Positions 17,598 to 27,033 are shown, counted from the first letter of the stretch. The stretch: 64,000 nucleotides of DNA from Noviherbaspirillum_A sp047237965 (GCF_047237965.1 NZ_JBDFLX010000001.1:2480001-2544000); one strand, 5' to 3'. Made by a program: numbers and translations. The notes: generated from the sequence alone by a model not told the origin.

Positions 17598-18146
17598 GCG
17601 AAGCAAAAAAAGTGACCCGGCCGCCGGGACGGATTCCCGGCTTGTCTCCACGGCAGTGCAGCCGTCTTGCGTCACCCGGCAACGTTCGGGCAGCACTGTC
17701 GGTGTTGCCTTTAGCAGTGATCGCAGCGCATTGCTAAAGGCAACTGCAACTGCTGCTTCGCAGTGACGTCTTTCCGCCGGGTGAAACAAGCCGACTGCAC
17801 TGTCGTCATGACCAGGCCGGGTGTTCGCCCCGGCGGGCGAGTCACTTTTTTGCTTCGCCAAAAAAGTAACCAAAAAAGGCGACCCCGACTGTGCCGCCCC
17901 GCTGCGCGGGGTTCCCGTGCCGTCGATGCCCGGAGCGGGGCGCGGCTAAACTCGCTCCGCTGCGCGGCGCTCAGACAGACGCCGCACCTTTTCCCGCTCC
18001 GGGCATCGCCGTCACGGCGGTACACAGACGGGGACCCTAACGGCAACGGCCACTGCAAAAACAACTGCAACTGCAACTGCAACTGCAACTGCAACGGCCA
18101 CTTCAAAAGCAACGGCCACTTCAAAAGCAACGGCCGCTGCCGCGGC

Positions 18147-18299
18147 CTAGCCCTCTCCCCTGTCATCATCCTGCAGCACCCGCAGCGCCGGCCCCACCAT
18201 ATCCTCGAACTGCCCACTATCAGACATCCGAAAAAACACCCAGATCGCCGCAAACACGATCACGATACTGAGCGGCACCAGCAGATATAAGGCATCCAT
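18147..18299 (-). CDS. ccoS: cbb3-type oxidase assembly protein CcoS
   Basis: This 50-residue protein (start MDALYLLVPLSIVIVFAAI, then WVFFRMSDSGQFEDMVGPA) has one transmembrane helix and an acidic tail, matching CcoS/FixS. CcoS is needed for cofactor insertion into cbb3 oxidase. It begins 3 bp after the ccoI stop and ends in TAG immediately at the edge of repeat element A. In related genomes ccoS would be expected directly upstream of ccoN; the repeat and IS separate them here. Confidence 0.9.
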   Translation of the reverse strand: MDALYLLVPLSIVIVFAAIWVFFRMSDSGQFEDMVGPALRVLQDDDRGEG

Positions 18300-18302
18300 T
18301 TC

Positions 18303-20750
18303 CTAACTTCCTTTCCGTCCGCCACGCAGACGCAGCGCGTTGGCAATCACCAGCATCGAACTGACCGACATGCCTATGCCCGACATCCATGGACTGATCA
18401 GCCCCGCCGCCGCCGCGGGAATGGCGATCATGTTGTAGACCATGGCCCATGCCAGGTTTTGCCGCACCACCGCCATCGCGGCGTCGGCGCTTTCCGCGGC
18501 ATCGGCCAGCGCTTCCAGCCTGCCTGTGAGCAGCACCGCGTCCGCATGGCTCTGCGCCAGCGCGGCGCCGCTGCCCATGGCGAAGGAGACATCGGCCGCG
18601 CCCAGCACCGCGCAGTCGTTGATGCCGTCTCCCACCATCGCCACCACCGCGCCTTCATGCTGCAGGCGCTGCACATAAGCCAGTTTCTGTTCCGGCAGCT
18701 GGTTGCCCAGCGCGTCGGCAATGCCGAGCTTCTGCGCCACTTCCTGCGCCATTGCCTGCTGGTCGCCGCTCAGAAGCATGACCTGCTTGCCTGCCTTCCT
18801 GAAGCGCTCGACCACGTCATGCGCATCGTCGCGCAAGCCGTCCGCCAGGTCGAAGCGGGCCAGCAGGCGGCCCTCGCGGCCAAGCCATACGGCGCTGACG
18901 CCAGGCATGCCGGCCGGCGCCAGGAAACGCCCGCTCAGCTGCGCAACGAAATCAGCGCGGCCGAGCCGGTATGGGATGCCGTCGACCGAGCCGGCGATAC
19001 CCTGTCCCGGAAACTGCATCAGCTCGCTGGCGCTGGGCCGCTTCCCGCCGGCAGCGGCCGCCAGCGCTTGCGCCAGCGGATGCGCGCTGCACGCTTCGAG
19101 CGCGGCGGCGATGTCGAGGCAGGTCTCGCGTTCAACGTCGCCATACAGGCAAACATCACGCAACACCGGCTTGCCCATTGTCAGCGTGCCGGTCTTGTCG
19201 AACACCACATGGGTGGCGCGGTGCAGGGTTTCCAGCACATGCGGCCGCAGGATCAGTACGCCGCGGCGCAGCAGGCTGTCGGTGGCGGCGGCCAGCGCGC
19301 TCGGCGTGGCCAGTGACAGCGCGCACGGGCAGGACACCACCAGCACAGCGATCGCCACCGGCCAGGCGCGGGCGGCATCGTGCCATTGCCAGAACAGGAA
19401 CACGGCGCCGGCCAGCAGCAGCAAGCCTGCGACGAACCAGGCCGCAACCCGGTCGGCCCATTGCGACAAAGCCGGCTTGCCCTGGCCGGCGCTTTCCGCC
19501 ATGCGCACCAGCGAGGCCAGCGTGCTGGCGCCGGCACGGCGGCTCACCTGCAGCAGCGCCGCCTGGCCGGCATTGACGGCGCCGCCGGGAATGGCGTCGC
19601 CCGCCAGCTTCCTCTGCGGCGCGCTTTCGCCGGTCAGCAGCGAGACGTCGATGCTGGTCTGGCCTTCCAGCAGCACGGCGTCGGCGGCAACAGGTTCGCC
19701 GGGCCGCACCAGAATCACGTCGCCCGGCTCCAGGTCTGCCGCCGCCACCGTCACCGTGTCGCGGCTGGCCGGATACGCCGGCAGCCTCTGCGCGGCATCG
19801 GGCAGGCCATGCTGCAGACGCTCCAGCGCATGGGCGGCGCGACGGCGCGCGGTCAACTCCAGCAGCCGGCTGCACAGCAGCAGGAAGATGAACATCGTCA
19901 CCGAGTCGTAATAGACCTCGCCGCTGCCGCGCACGGTGGCGGCCACGCTGGCGATGAAGGCCGCGCCGATGCCCAGCGCCACCGGCACGTCCATGGTCAG
20001 CGCGCGCTGGCGCAATGCCGCCCACGCGCCGCGGAAGAAGGGCTGCGCCGAATAGACGACCGCCGGCAGCGTCAGCAGCAGGCTGGCCCATTGCATCAGC
20101 GCTGCCATGTCCGATTCGAGCGTGCCGTCGGTGGCAAGATAGGCCGGCACCGCATACATCATCACCTGCATCATCGACAGGCCGGCGATGAACAGTTGCC
20201 GGCCCAGCGTCCTGCCGCTGCGGCGCAGCTGCGCCTCATGCCGGGCCGGATCGAAAGGATAGGCGGGATAACCGATTTCCCGCATCGCGCCCAGGATGCC
20301 GCTGAGCTTGCATTGCGCCGGATCCCAGCGCACGAACAGGCGTCCGGTGGCGACATTCATGTTGGCCGCCATCACACCGGGCAACTGGCCGAGGCGCCGC
20401 TCGATCAGCCAGACACAGGCGGCGCAGCGCAGGCCGTCGACCGACAGCGTGGCTTCCAGCATGCCGTCGGGATTGCGTGATGCATCCTTCGACGCGGCCT
20501 GGTCGTACAGCCGCAGCTGCGCCGGCAGCGCAGCGCCCTGCTCCGCCGTGACGGCGAAGTCGGTACGGTTGCGGTAGTAATCCGTCATGCCGTTCTGCAC
20601 GATGGCCTGCGCCACCGCCTCACAGCCCGGGCAGCACATGCTGCGGGAAAGGCCGTCGATCTCCACTGCCCAGTGACTGTTCGCCGGGACCGGCAGGCCG
20701 CAATGGAAGCAGCCGTCGTGGGCCCTGATTTCTCTCGGCAGCGCGCTCAC
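18303..20750 (-). CDS. ccoI: Copper-transporting P1B-type ATPase for cbb3 oxidase (CcoI/FixI)
   Basis: The 815-residue P-type ATPase has an N-terminal Cys-rich zinc-finger-like region (CFHCG, CCPGC), a heavy-metal-associated domain with LRCAACVWLIERRL, about eight membrane helices, the actuator motif LLTGES, the ion channel motif SCPCALSLATP, the phosphorylation site DKTGTLTMG and the hinge GDGIND. It exports copper to the cbb3 oxidase assembly pathway. The GTG at 20750 overlaps the upstream stop as GTGA and has GGGAG at a suitable distance; a GTG at 20783 is the alternative. Confidence 0.94.
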   Translation of the reverse strand: MSALPREIRAHDGCFHCGLPVPANSHWAVEIDGLSRSMCCPGCEAVAQAIVQNGMTDYYRNRTDFAVTAEQGAALPAQLRLYDQAASKDASRNPDGMLEATLSVDGLRCAACVWLIERRLGQLPGVMAANMNVATGRLFVRWDPAQCKLSGILGAMREIGYPAYPFDPARHEAQLRRSGRTLGRQLFIAGLSMMQVMMYAVPAYLATDGTLESDMAALMQWASLLLTLPAVVYSAQPFFRGAWAALRQRALTMDVPVALGIGAAFIASVAATVRGSGEVYYDSVTMFIFLLLCSRLLELTARRRAAHALERLQHGLPDAAQRLPAYPASRDTVTVAAADLEPGDVILVRPGEPVAADAVLLEGQTSIDVSLLTGESAPQRKLAGDAIPGGAVNAGQAALLQVSRRAGASTLASLVRMAESAGQGKPALSQWADRVAAWFVAGLLLLAGAVFLFWQWHDAARAWPVAIAVLVVSCPCALSLATPSALAAATDSLLRRGVLILRPHVLETLHRATHVVFDKTGTLTMGKPVLRDVCLYGDVERETCLDIAAALEACSAHPLAQALAAAAGGKRPSASELMQFPGQGIAGSVDGIPYRLGRADFVAQLSGRFLAPAGMPGVSAVWLGREGRLLARFDLADGLRDDAHDVVERFRKAGKQVMLLSGDQQAMAQEVAQKLGIADALGNQLPEQKLAYVQRLQHEGAVVAMVGDGINDCAVLGAADVSFAMGSGAALAQSHADAVLLTGRLEALADAAESADAAMAVVRQNLAWAMVYNMIAIPAAAAGLISPWMSGIGMSVSSMLVIANALRLRGGRKGS

Positions 20751-21517
20751 AGCCCCACTCCCATGGCCGCTGGCGTCAGGCACAGCGCATCCAGCCAGCC
20801 TGCGCTGATGCCATGGCTGGCGCGCGCCAGGCCAAGCAGGCCGAAGGGGAGCACCAGCAGCCCGGCGCCCAGCCGCACTTCACGCTTGCGGGTCCATGTC
20901 TGCAGGCGGTTGCCAAGCAGGCCCATGGTCACCAGTGCAGGCATGGTGCCCAGCCCGAAGGCCAGCATCACGGCTGCGCCGCCGGAGGCCGAACCGGTCA
21001 GCATCGCTGTCAGCAGCATGCTGTAGACCATGCCGCATGGCAGCCAGCCCCACAGCGCGCCCAGTGCCAGCGCCTGTCCGGGATGCCGGATCGGCAACAG
21101 GTGCCGCGTCAGCGGCTGCAGCCGTTGCCACAGGAAGCGGCCGCTCGCTTCCAGCCTGGCCAGGCCGCGCCAGGCGTCCATCAGGTACAGGCCCAGCGCC
21201 ACCAGCATCAGATTGGCCAGCCAGTAGGCAGCCATCTGCAGGGGCGCTACGCCCGCCAGTTGACGCACGCCGCCCAGCATGCCGCCGGCCAGCGCGCCAG
21301 CCGCCATGTAGCTGCCGAGACGGCCAGCATTGTAAGCCAGCACGCGCAGGCCGCCGTCGACCACGGCCGCGGCAGGAATGGTAGTCACGGCAATGGGAAA
21401 CGCCGGCCGCGGCGCGGCCATCGAAAAGGCGCTGACGATGCCGCCGCACATGCCCACGCAATGGACGCTGCCCACCAGTCCGGCGACAAAGAAGGGAAAC
21501 AGGGACAGCGCGCTCAT
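20747..21517 (-). CDS. Sulfite exporter TauE/SafE (UreH-like) family membrane protein of the cco assembly operon
   Basis: The 256-residue protein has about six membrane helices, an N-terminal GSVHCVGMCGGI motif with two cysteines three residues apart, and a central WGWLPCGMVYSMLLTA repeat of the same theme. This is the DsbD_2/UreH-like family regularly found beside ccoI and ccoS, probably in copper or thiol handling during cbb3 assembly. It overlaps ccoI by 4 bp and ends 6 bp from hemN. Confidence 0.85.
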   Translation of the reverse strand: MSALSLFPFFVAGLVGSVHCVGMCGGIVSAFSMAAPRPAFPIAVTTIPAAAVVDGGLRVLAYNAGRLGSYMAAGALAGGMLGGVRQLAGVAPLQMAAYWLANLMLVALGLYLMDAWRGLARLEASGRFLWQRLQPLTRHLLPIRHPGQALALGALWGWLPCGMVYSMLLTAMLTGSASGGAAVMLAFGLGTMPALVTMGLLGNRLQTWTRKREVRLGAGLLVLPFGLLGLARASHGISAGWLDALCLTPAAMGVGL

Positions 21518-21523
21518 GGACGT

Positions 21524-22945
21524 TCAGATGGTGCGTGAATAGCGCGGCGCTTCCGCCTGGCGCGACTGGAGGTAGCGGTCGAACACCATGCAGATATTGC
21601 GTATCAGCAGGCGGCCGCGCGGGCTCACCGAGATCCATTCGGCATCGATGGCCAGCAGGCCATCCTCTTCCAGCTTCCTCAGCTGGGCCAGTTCGGACGC
21701 GAAGTAGGCGGCGAAGGTAATCGGATATGCCTGCTCGACCGATGCGATGGACAGCTCGAAATTACACATCAGCATCTGGATGATGAGCCGGCGCAATACG
21801 TCATCCATGGACAGCCGGATGCCGCGCGCAATCGGCAGCTCGTTGCGGTCGAGATGGCTGTAGTAGGCATCCAGCGTCTTCACGTTCTGGCTGTAGGTCA
21901 GGCCGACCGCGCTGATGGCCGACACGCCGCATGACACCAGGTCTGCGTCCGCATGCGTCGAATAGCCCTGGAAGTTGCGGTGCAGCCGGCCCTGGCGCTG
22001 TGCCACGGCGAGTTCATCGTCTGGCTTGGCGAAATGGTCCATGCCGATGTACACATAGCCGGCGGCGCGCAGCTTGTCGATGCACAGCTGCAGCATGCGC
22101 AGCTTCTCGTCGGGCGCCGGCAGTTCGGCATCGAGGATGCGGCGCTGCGGCTTGAACAGATGCGGCAGGTGCGCATAGTTGTAGATGGAAAGTCGGTCGG
22201 GGCTGGCGGCGATCACGCGCTCGATCGTGTCTTCCATGGTGGCCTGCGATTGCCGCGGCAAGCCATAGATCAGGTCGATGCTGACCGAGCGGAAGCCGGC
22301 GTCGCGCGCGGCCTGGATGATTGCGCGGGTTTCCTGTTCGGGCTGGATGCGGTTGACCGCCTTCTGCACATCGGCATTGAAATCCTGCACGCCCAGGCTG
22401 ATGCGATTGAAACCCTGCTGCCGCAGCGCATGTACGCGCTCGACGCTGACCGTGCGCGGGTCCACTTCGATCGAATACTCGCCAACGGCATCGGGGGCGA
22501 AGTGGAAGCAGCGGCGCAGGTGCGCCATCAGGTCGGCCATCTGCTCGTTGGACAGATAGGTCGGCGTGCCGCCGCCCAGGTGCAATTGCTCGACGTGGTT
22601 GAACCCGGCAAACAGTTGCCCCTGCAGCTCGATCTCGCGCTTCAGGTAGCTCAGATAGGTCACCGCCTTCTCGCGGTTCTTGGTCACGATCTTGTTGCAG
22701 GCGCAGTAGTAGCACACCGTATCGCAGAACGGGATATGCAGATACAGCGACAGGGGATGCAAACCGCCGCGGTTACGCACATTGGCAACCGCTTGCAGAT
22801 AATCACCATAATCAAATGATTCGGAAAACCGGTCGGCGGTGGGATACGAGGTATAGCGCGGACCAAGCTGGCTTTGTCGCTTGATCAATGCGGCATCGAA
22901 CTCCACGACTGGAGCAGCGCACGCGGCTGCATGGGGGCCCAACAT
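21524..22945 (-). CDS. hemN: Oxygen-independent coproporphyrinogen III oxidase
   Basis: The 473-residue radical-SAM enzyme has PRYTSYPTADRF near the N-terminus and the HemN-specific cluster CDTVCYYCACNKI (C-x3-C-x2-C-x-C), followed by LHLGGGTPTYLS and a C-terminal HemN_C domain. It decarboxylates coproporphyrinogen III to protoporphyrinogen IX without oxygen. A good ribosome site (AGGAG, 8 bp) precedes the ATG. It lies first in the transcript leading into the TauE/SafE gene, ccoI and ccoS. An FNR-type promoter lies upstream. Confidence 0.96.
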   Translation of the reverse strand: MLGPHAAACAAPVVEFDAALIKRQSQLGPRYTSYPTADRFSESFDYGDYLQAVANVRNRGGLHPLSLYLHIPFCDTVCYYCACNKIVTKNREKAVTYLSYLKREIELQGQLFAGFNHVEQLHLGGGTPTYLSNEQMADLMAHLRRCFHFAPDAVGEYSIEVDPRTVSVERVHALRQQGFNRISLGVQDFNADVQKAVNRIQPEQETRAIIQAARDAGFRSVSIDLIYGLPRQSQATMEDTIERVIAASPDRLSIYNYAHLPHLFKPQRRILDAELPAPDEKLRMLQLCIDKLRAAGYVYIGMDHFAKPDDELAVAQRQGRLHRNFQGYSTHADADLVSCGVSAISAVGLTYSQNVKTLDAYYSHLDRNELPIARGIRLSMDDVLRRLIIQMLMCNFELSIASVEQAYPITFAAYFASELAQLRKLEEDGLLAIDAEWISVSPRGRLLIRNICMVFDRYLQSRQAEAPRYSRTI

Positions 22946-23002
22946 AATCTTTCTCCTGCGGCCTGACGGGTGCGGACTGCATCATCGATTCAGGCGAGTG
23001 CA

Positions 23003-23044
23003 GTGTAAGAACCGGGTGGCCTGATTTCCTTGATGTAAGTCAAA
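23003..23044 (-). promoter_or_regulatory. FNR-dependent promoter of hemN
   Basis: TTGATGTAAGTCAA at 23031-23044 is an FNR box (TTGAT-N4-GTCAA). A -10 sequence TACACT lies at 23003-23008 on the minus strand. The spacing puts the box near -41.5, as at ccoN. Confidence 0.75.
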
Positions 23045-23240
23045 ATGGTCCGAGCCCCTTGTTTTAGCGGTCTTTTTCGCCTTGGCGAATCTGCAAGGCA
23101 TGGGCATTTAGGCTATCCTTGTCGCCTTTCGCAGACCGCCATCCTCTCGCCTTGCCCATCCGGAGCGACGTCCTTGTTCCAGGCCCCTCCAGGCCTGGAC
23201 TGCACCGCGCGTCGCGCTGCGGCAGCATCGCCAAAAAACA

Positions 23241-24491
23241 ATGCATAAACCCGATCAGACCGACCAGGCCATTCCCGCGACACCAGGGCCGTCACTCCAT
23301 CCCGGCATTACTTCATCGGCGCTTGCCATCATGCTGGCCGCACTGGCCATGCTGGGGCCGTTCGCCGTCGACACCTACCTGCCCGCCTTCCCCGACATCC
23401 AGGCCACGCTCAATGCCAGCGCCATCCAGGTGCAGCAAACGCTGACTGCCTACATGCTTTCCTTCGGCATCATGACCTTGTGGCATGGCGCGCTGTCCGA
23501 TGCCTATGGCAGGCGCAACATCATCCTGATCTCGCTGGCCGCATTCGCGGTCGCCACGCTGGCCTGCGCGTCGGTGCACAGCGTCGAGTACCTGTGGATC
23601 TTCCGCGTGATGCAGGGCATGTCGGCCGGCGCCGGCGTGGTCATCGGCCGCGCCATCATCCGCGACCTGTATGCCGGCGCGCCGGCGGCGCGGCTGCTGT
23701 CGCTGGTGACCATGATTTTCTCGGTGGCGCCGGCGATCGCGCCCATCATCGGCGGCTGGATCGTCAAGCTGGCCAACTGGCGGGCCATCTTCATCGCGCT
23801 GTTTTTCTACACGGTGCTGCTGCTGTGGTACTGCTATCGGCGGCTGCCGGAAAGCCTGCCGCCGGAAAAGCGGCAGCCATTCAACCCGAGTCACCTGTGG
23901 CAAAGCTATCGTTCGGTGTTTCGCTCGCAGCTGTTCCACCTGGAGGCCGGCGCCATCGCCTTCAATTTCGCTGGCCTGTTCCTGTATGTGTCGGCGGCGC
24001 CGGTATTCATTACCCAGCATCTGAAGCTGGGCGCGGACCAGTTCGCCTGGCAGTTCGTGCCGTCGGTGGCCGGCATCTTCTTCGGGGCGCTGGCGGTCAA
24101 CCGCCTGGCCGGGCGCTACTCGATCCAGCGTCAGGCGCGCATCGGCTTCACGCTGCTGCTGGGCGCGGCCGGCGCCAACCTGCTCTATCACCTGCTGCTG
24201 CCGCCGGCGCTGCCATGGTCGGTGCTGCCGCTGTTCTTCTACACCTTCGGCATGTCGATGGTGGCGCCCGGCGCCACCCTGCTGGTGCTCGACCTGTTCC
24301 CCAATATCCGCGGCATCGTCGCTTCCTGCCAGTCCTGCGCGATGACGGTGCTTGCATCGGCGGTGTCGGGCCTGGTGGCGCCGCTGCTGTGGGACTCGGT
24401 GCCCAAGCTGGCCGCCGGCCAGCTGGCGCTGACCGGGATTGCGCTGGCATTGTGGCTGCGCGCCGGACGGGTGCGGCAGCGCATCGCATAA
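23241..24491 (+). CDS. MFS transporter, Bcr/CflA drug-resistance type
   Basis: The 416-residue protein has 12 predicted helices. The DHA1 motif region is present (PFAVDTYLPAFPDIQATL, LWHGALSDAYGRRNIIL, MQGMSAGAGVVIGRAIIRDL). The AVDTYLPAFPDI signature near helix 1 places it with Bcr/CflA exporters, which pump bicyclomycin, chloramphenicol or dipeptides out with proton exchange. It is divergent from hemN with about 200 bp between them. The true substrate cannot be read from the sequence. Confidence 0.9.
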   Translation: MHKPDQTDQAIPATPGPSLHPGITSSALAIMLAALAMLGPFAVDTYLPAFPDIQATLNASAIQVQQTLTAYMLSFGIMTLWHGALSDAYGRRNIILISLAAFAVATLACASVHSVEYLWIFRVMQGMSAGAGVVIGRAIIRDLYAGAPAARLLSLVTMIFSVAPAIAPIIGGWIVKLANWRAIFIALFFYTVLLLWYCYRRLPESLPPEKRQPFNPSHLWQSYRSVFRSQLFHLEAGAIAFNFAGLFLYVSAAPVFITQHLKLGADQFAWQFVPSVAGIFFGALAVNRLAGRYSIQRQARIGFTLLLGAAGANLLYHLLLPPALPWSVLPLFFYTFGMSMVAPGATLLVLDLFPNIRGIVASCQSCAMTVLASAVSGLVAPLLWDSVPKLAAGQLALTGIALALWLRAGRVRQRIA

Positions 24492-24527
24492 GCGGCTTTC
24501 CGATCTTTCCTTGGCGCCAGGCAGGAA

Positions 24528-24560
24528 GCGGCGCAGGCATTGCGCCGCGCTGCCGTTTTT
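24528..24560 (+). terminator. Possible terminator after the MFS gene
   Basis: A stem GCGGCGCA (24528-24535) pairs with TGCGCCGC (24541-24548); GCTGCCG and then five Ts follow. The T-run is some bases from the stem, so this is a weak call. Confidence 0.4.
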
Positions 24561-24645
24561 GATGGCACGCAACCGGCCGCGGCGGCTCGCCGGTCATGCC
24601 TGCCGCTCCTGCCTACACTGTCTGTTTTGACATGCACCGGAGCAG

Positions 24646-25641
24646 ATGATGGCCAAAGGCAAGGACAGCGACGTTGAACGGGTAGCGGCGCAGCAGCGCA
24701 AGATCCAGCAGGAAACCGACCGGCGCGATGCCAGCAAGCCAGCCGAGCCGGAGCAGGAAGGCGCGGTGCAGGCGGGCGACCGCAAGCAGCCCGAGCCGCC
24801 GCTGCCGCAGCAGCATCTGGTCAAGCCCGGCCTGGAATCGGACCTGAAGCCCCGGCCTCAGTTCGAGGCGCCCGGCTACAAGGGCAGCGGCAAGCTCGCC
24901 GACATGGCCGCCATCATCACCGGCGGCGATTCCGGCATCGGCCGCGCAGTGGCCGTGCTGTTCGCGCGGGAAGGCGCGGACGTGGCCATCGTCTACCTGA
25001 ATGAGCACAGCGATGCCGAGGAAACCCGCCGGCATATTGAAAAGGAGGGCCGTCGCTGCCTGCTGATCCCGGGCGACGTGAAGGATGCGGCCTTCTGCCG
25101 CGACGCGGTGGAACGCACGGTGCGTGAATTCGGCAAGCTCGACGTGCTGGTCAACAACGCCGCCTTCCAGGAACATGCGGACGGCCTGGCCGACCTGACC
25201 GAGGAGCATTTCGACCAGACCCTGCGCACCAACGTCTATGGCTACTTCCACATGGCCAAGGCGGCCCTGCCGCATCTGAACAATGGCGCATCCATCATCA
25301 ACACCGGTTCCGAGACCGGCCTGTTCGGCAGCGCCAAGCTGCTCGACTATTCCGCGACTAAGGGCGCGATCCATGCCTTCACCAAGGCGCTGGCGAGCAA
25401 TCTGGTGTCGCGCGGCATCCGGGTCAATGCGGTCGCCCCGGGGCCGGTATGGACGCCGCTGAATCCGGCCGACCGTCCGGCTGATGAAGTAGCCCAGTTC
25501 GGCGCCAGCACCGACATGAAACGTCCGGCGCAGCCCGAGGAGATATCGCCGGCCTATGTGTTCCTTGCTTCGCCCGTCTGCTCGAGCTTTATCACCGGCG
25601 TGGTGCTGCCCGTGATGGGCGGCGTGACCGGCGGACAATAG
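24646..25641 (+). CDS. SDR family oxidoreductase (YghA/GSP39-like)
   Basis: The 331-residue protein has a long charged N-terminal extension (about residues 1-75) and then a classical short-chain dehydrogenase fold: IITGGDSGIGRAVAVLFARE for NAD(P) binding, VLVNNAAFQE, a catalytic Ser in IINTGSETG, and YSATKGAIHAFTKALA with the Tyr-x3-Lys pair. The extended N-terminus with PLPQQHLVKPGLESDLKPRP is typical of the general-stress SDR group. The substrate is unknown. GGAG precedes the two tandem ATGs. Confidence 0.92.
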   Translation: MMAKGKDSDVERVAAQQRKIQQETDRRDASKPAEPEQEGAVQAGDRKQPEPPLPQQHLVKPGLESDLKPRPQFEAPGYKGSGKLADMAAIITGGDSGIGRAVAVLFAREGADVAIVYLNEHSDAEETRRHIEKEGRRCLLIPGDVKDAAFCRDAVERTVREFGKLDVLVNNAAFQEHADGLADLTEEHFDQTLRTNVYGYFHMAKAALPHLNNGASIINTGSETGLFGSAKLLDYSATKGAIHAFTKALASNLVSRGIRVNAVAPGPVWTPLNPADRPADEVAQFGASTDMKRPAQPEEISPAYVFLASPVCSSFITGVVLPVMGGVTGGQ

Positions 25642-25673
25642 GCAATAGCCAACACGGAAAGGAAAAGCCCGTC

Positions 25674-25925
25674 ATGAGCAAACTGGACCAGGAAGACCGC
25701 GATGACCTGCCGAAGCGGGAATTCGCCTTTGCCAAACAGCGCAAGGAGCCGCTGGAAGATGCGGCCCACGTGCGCAATGCGATTGCCCGCTTCAACCAGG
25801 TAAAGGATGTCAGCGACGACGAGCGCGACGAGGCATGGCAACGCATTACTGCCGCGGCCCGCAAGTTCGGCGTCGAGGTCGCCGAAGGCAGCTGGCGCGA
25901 ACTCAAGGGCGGCAACGGCAAGTAA
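25674..25925 (+). CDS. Small DUF6582-like hydrophilic protein
   Basis: The 83-residue protein (MSKLDQEDRDDLPKREFAFA and onward) has the pattern LPKxEFAxxxxRKxPLxDxxHxRNAxAR seen in small DUF6582-like proteins. It is soluble, highly charged and likely helical, with no signal peptide. It follows the stress-type SDR gene by 32 bp and is probably co-transcribed. Its function is unknown; the family name is from memory and moderately certain. Confidence 0.75.
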   Translation: MSKLDQEDRDDLPKREFAFAKQRKEPLEDAAHVRNAIARFNQVKDVSDDERDEAWQRITAAARKFGVEVAEGSWRELKGGNGK

Positions 25926-25931
25926 GCCCGG

Positions 25932-26792
25932 TCAATCCTTGAACTGGGCGCGGATGATCTTCAGCAGCAGCTTCTGCATCGGGTTGGCATTGCCGCCCGG
26001 CCGCCAGGTAAAGCGCAGCTTCTGCTCGTAGGCGTCGAACTGCATGCTCCATGGCGCGGGCCTGACCTTGCCGCGGCCAAGCAATATCTTCAGCACCTGG
26101 GTGCCGGTAAACCCCGCGCACAGCTCGCATGACATGATGGTGGACGGCCCGCGCTCCTCGGCGAAATGCACTGCCTCGGGCGCCACCAGGTAGTGCCGGT
26201 GCAGCGCCTTGGGCGCAAGGCCCGCCATGAAGCGCAGCAACTGCTCGCGGCGGGTCTGGCCTTCCAGCAGGAAGTAATCCTCGAAGCTCATCCTGCCCGG
26301 CTTGAAGTACAGGAATCCCACGCCCATGCCGAGCGGCGCCGCGGTCACCGCCGGGATATTGCGCTTGTAGCATTCGGCAAACAGCAGGCGGCGCGACTCC
26401 ACCGAGAAATAATCGATGCTGTCGATGTAGATGTCGACGTCCTTCAGGAAGGCGTCCACGTTCTCCGGAGTGACGCCCTCATTGAAGACCCGGATGTCGG
26501 CCGTGGGATTGATATCCCTTGCCATGCGCGCCAGCGTGTCCGACTTGGGCTGGCCCACCGTGGACATCATCGCGCCTGCCTGGCGATTGAAGTTGTGCAC
26601 CTCGAAATGGTCGAAGTCGGCGATCGTGAAGTTGCCCACGCCCAGCCGGGCCAGCGTGAGCAGATGCCCGCCGCCTACGCCGCCCAGCCCTGCGATGGCG
26701 GCACGCGCGTTGCGCAGCCGGTTCTGCTCATCGACAGTGACCCAACCGATATTGCGTGAGAAGGCCTGCGAATAATTGAATTCAGTTTGCAT
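25932..26792 (-). CDS. ThiF/MoeB-family E1-like adenylyltransferase
   Basis: The 286-residue protein has the glycine-rich nucleotide loop AAIAGLGGVGGGHLLTLARL (residues 32-51), the acidic ADFDHFEVHNFNRQ motif (58-71) and DIYIDSIDYFSVESRR, all typical of E1-like enzymes that adenylate a C-terminal carboxylate. Only one CxxC (CELC, 222-225) is seen, so the usual four-cysteine zinc site appears incomplete. There is no rhodanese domain. It is divergent from a methyltransferase and close to two N-acyl amino acid synthases, so its substrate may not be a ubiquitin-like protein. Confidence 0.88.
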   Translation of the reverse strand: MQTEFNYSQAFSRNIGWVTVDEQNRLRNARAAIAGLGGVGGGHLLTLARLGVGNFTIADFDHFEVHNFNRQAGAMMSTVGQPKSDTLARMARDINPTADIRVFNEGVTPENVDAFLKDVDIYIDSIDYFSVESRRLLFAECYKRNIPAVTAAPLGMGVGFLYFKPGRMSFEDYFLLEGQTRREQLLRFMAGLAPKALHRHYLVAPEAVHFAEERGPSTIMSCELCAGFTGTQVLKILLGRGKVRPAPWSMQFDAYEQKLRFTWRPGGNANPMQKLLLKIIRAQFKD

Positions 26793-26951
26793 GATGAACG
26801 ACAGCGGAACTGGGAAACGATGAATGGTCTGAACGACCTTTCCGCATGCGTCGAAAACGTGAAAGGAGGAAACTGTACCAGAAAAAAAGCGTCTATCAGT
26901 CGAGGCTTTGACTTAGTCCCACACTGACCCGGCGGTTCTCGGCGAAGATTC

Positions 26952-26980
26952 TTGATAGTTGTCAACTGTCGTCTTATAGT
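26952..26980 (+). promoter_or_regulatory. Sigma-70 promoter of the methyltransferase gene with internal palindrome
   Basis: TTGATA (26952-26957) and TATAGT (26975-26980) are 17 bp apart. The palindrome AGTTGTCAACT (26957-26967) sits inside the spacer, an operator-like position. Confidence 0.65.
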
Positions 26981-27033
26981 CGGACACCCAGTCCCGGCAT
27001 CCAACCCTGCAACAGCAAGAACAGGAAGGCTTA

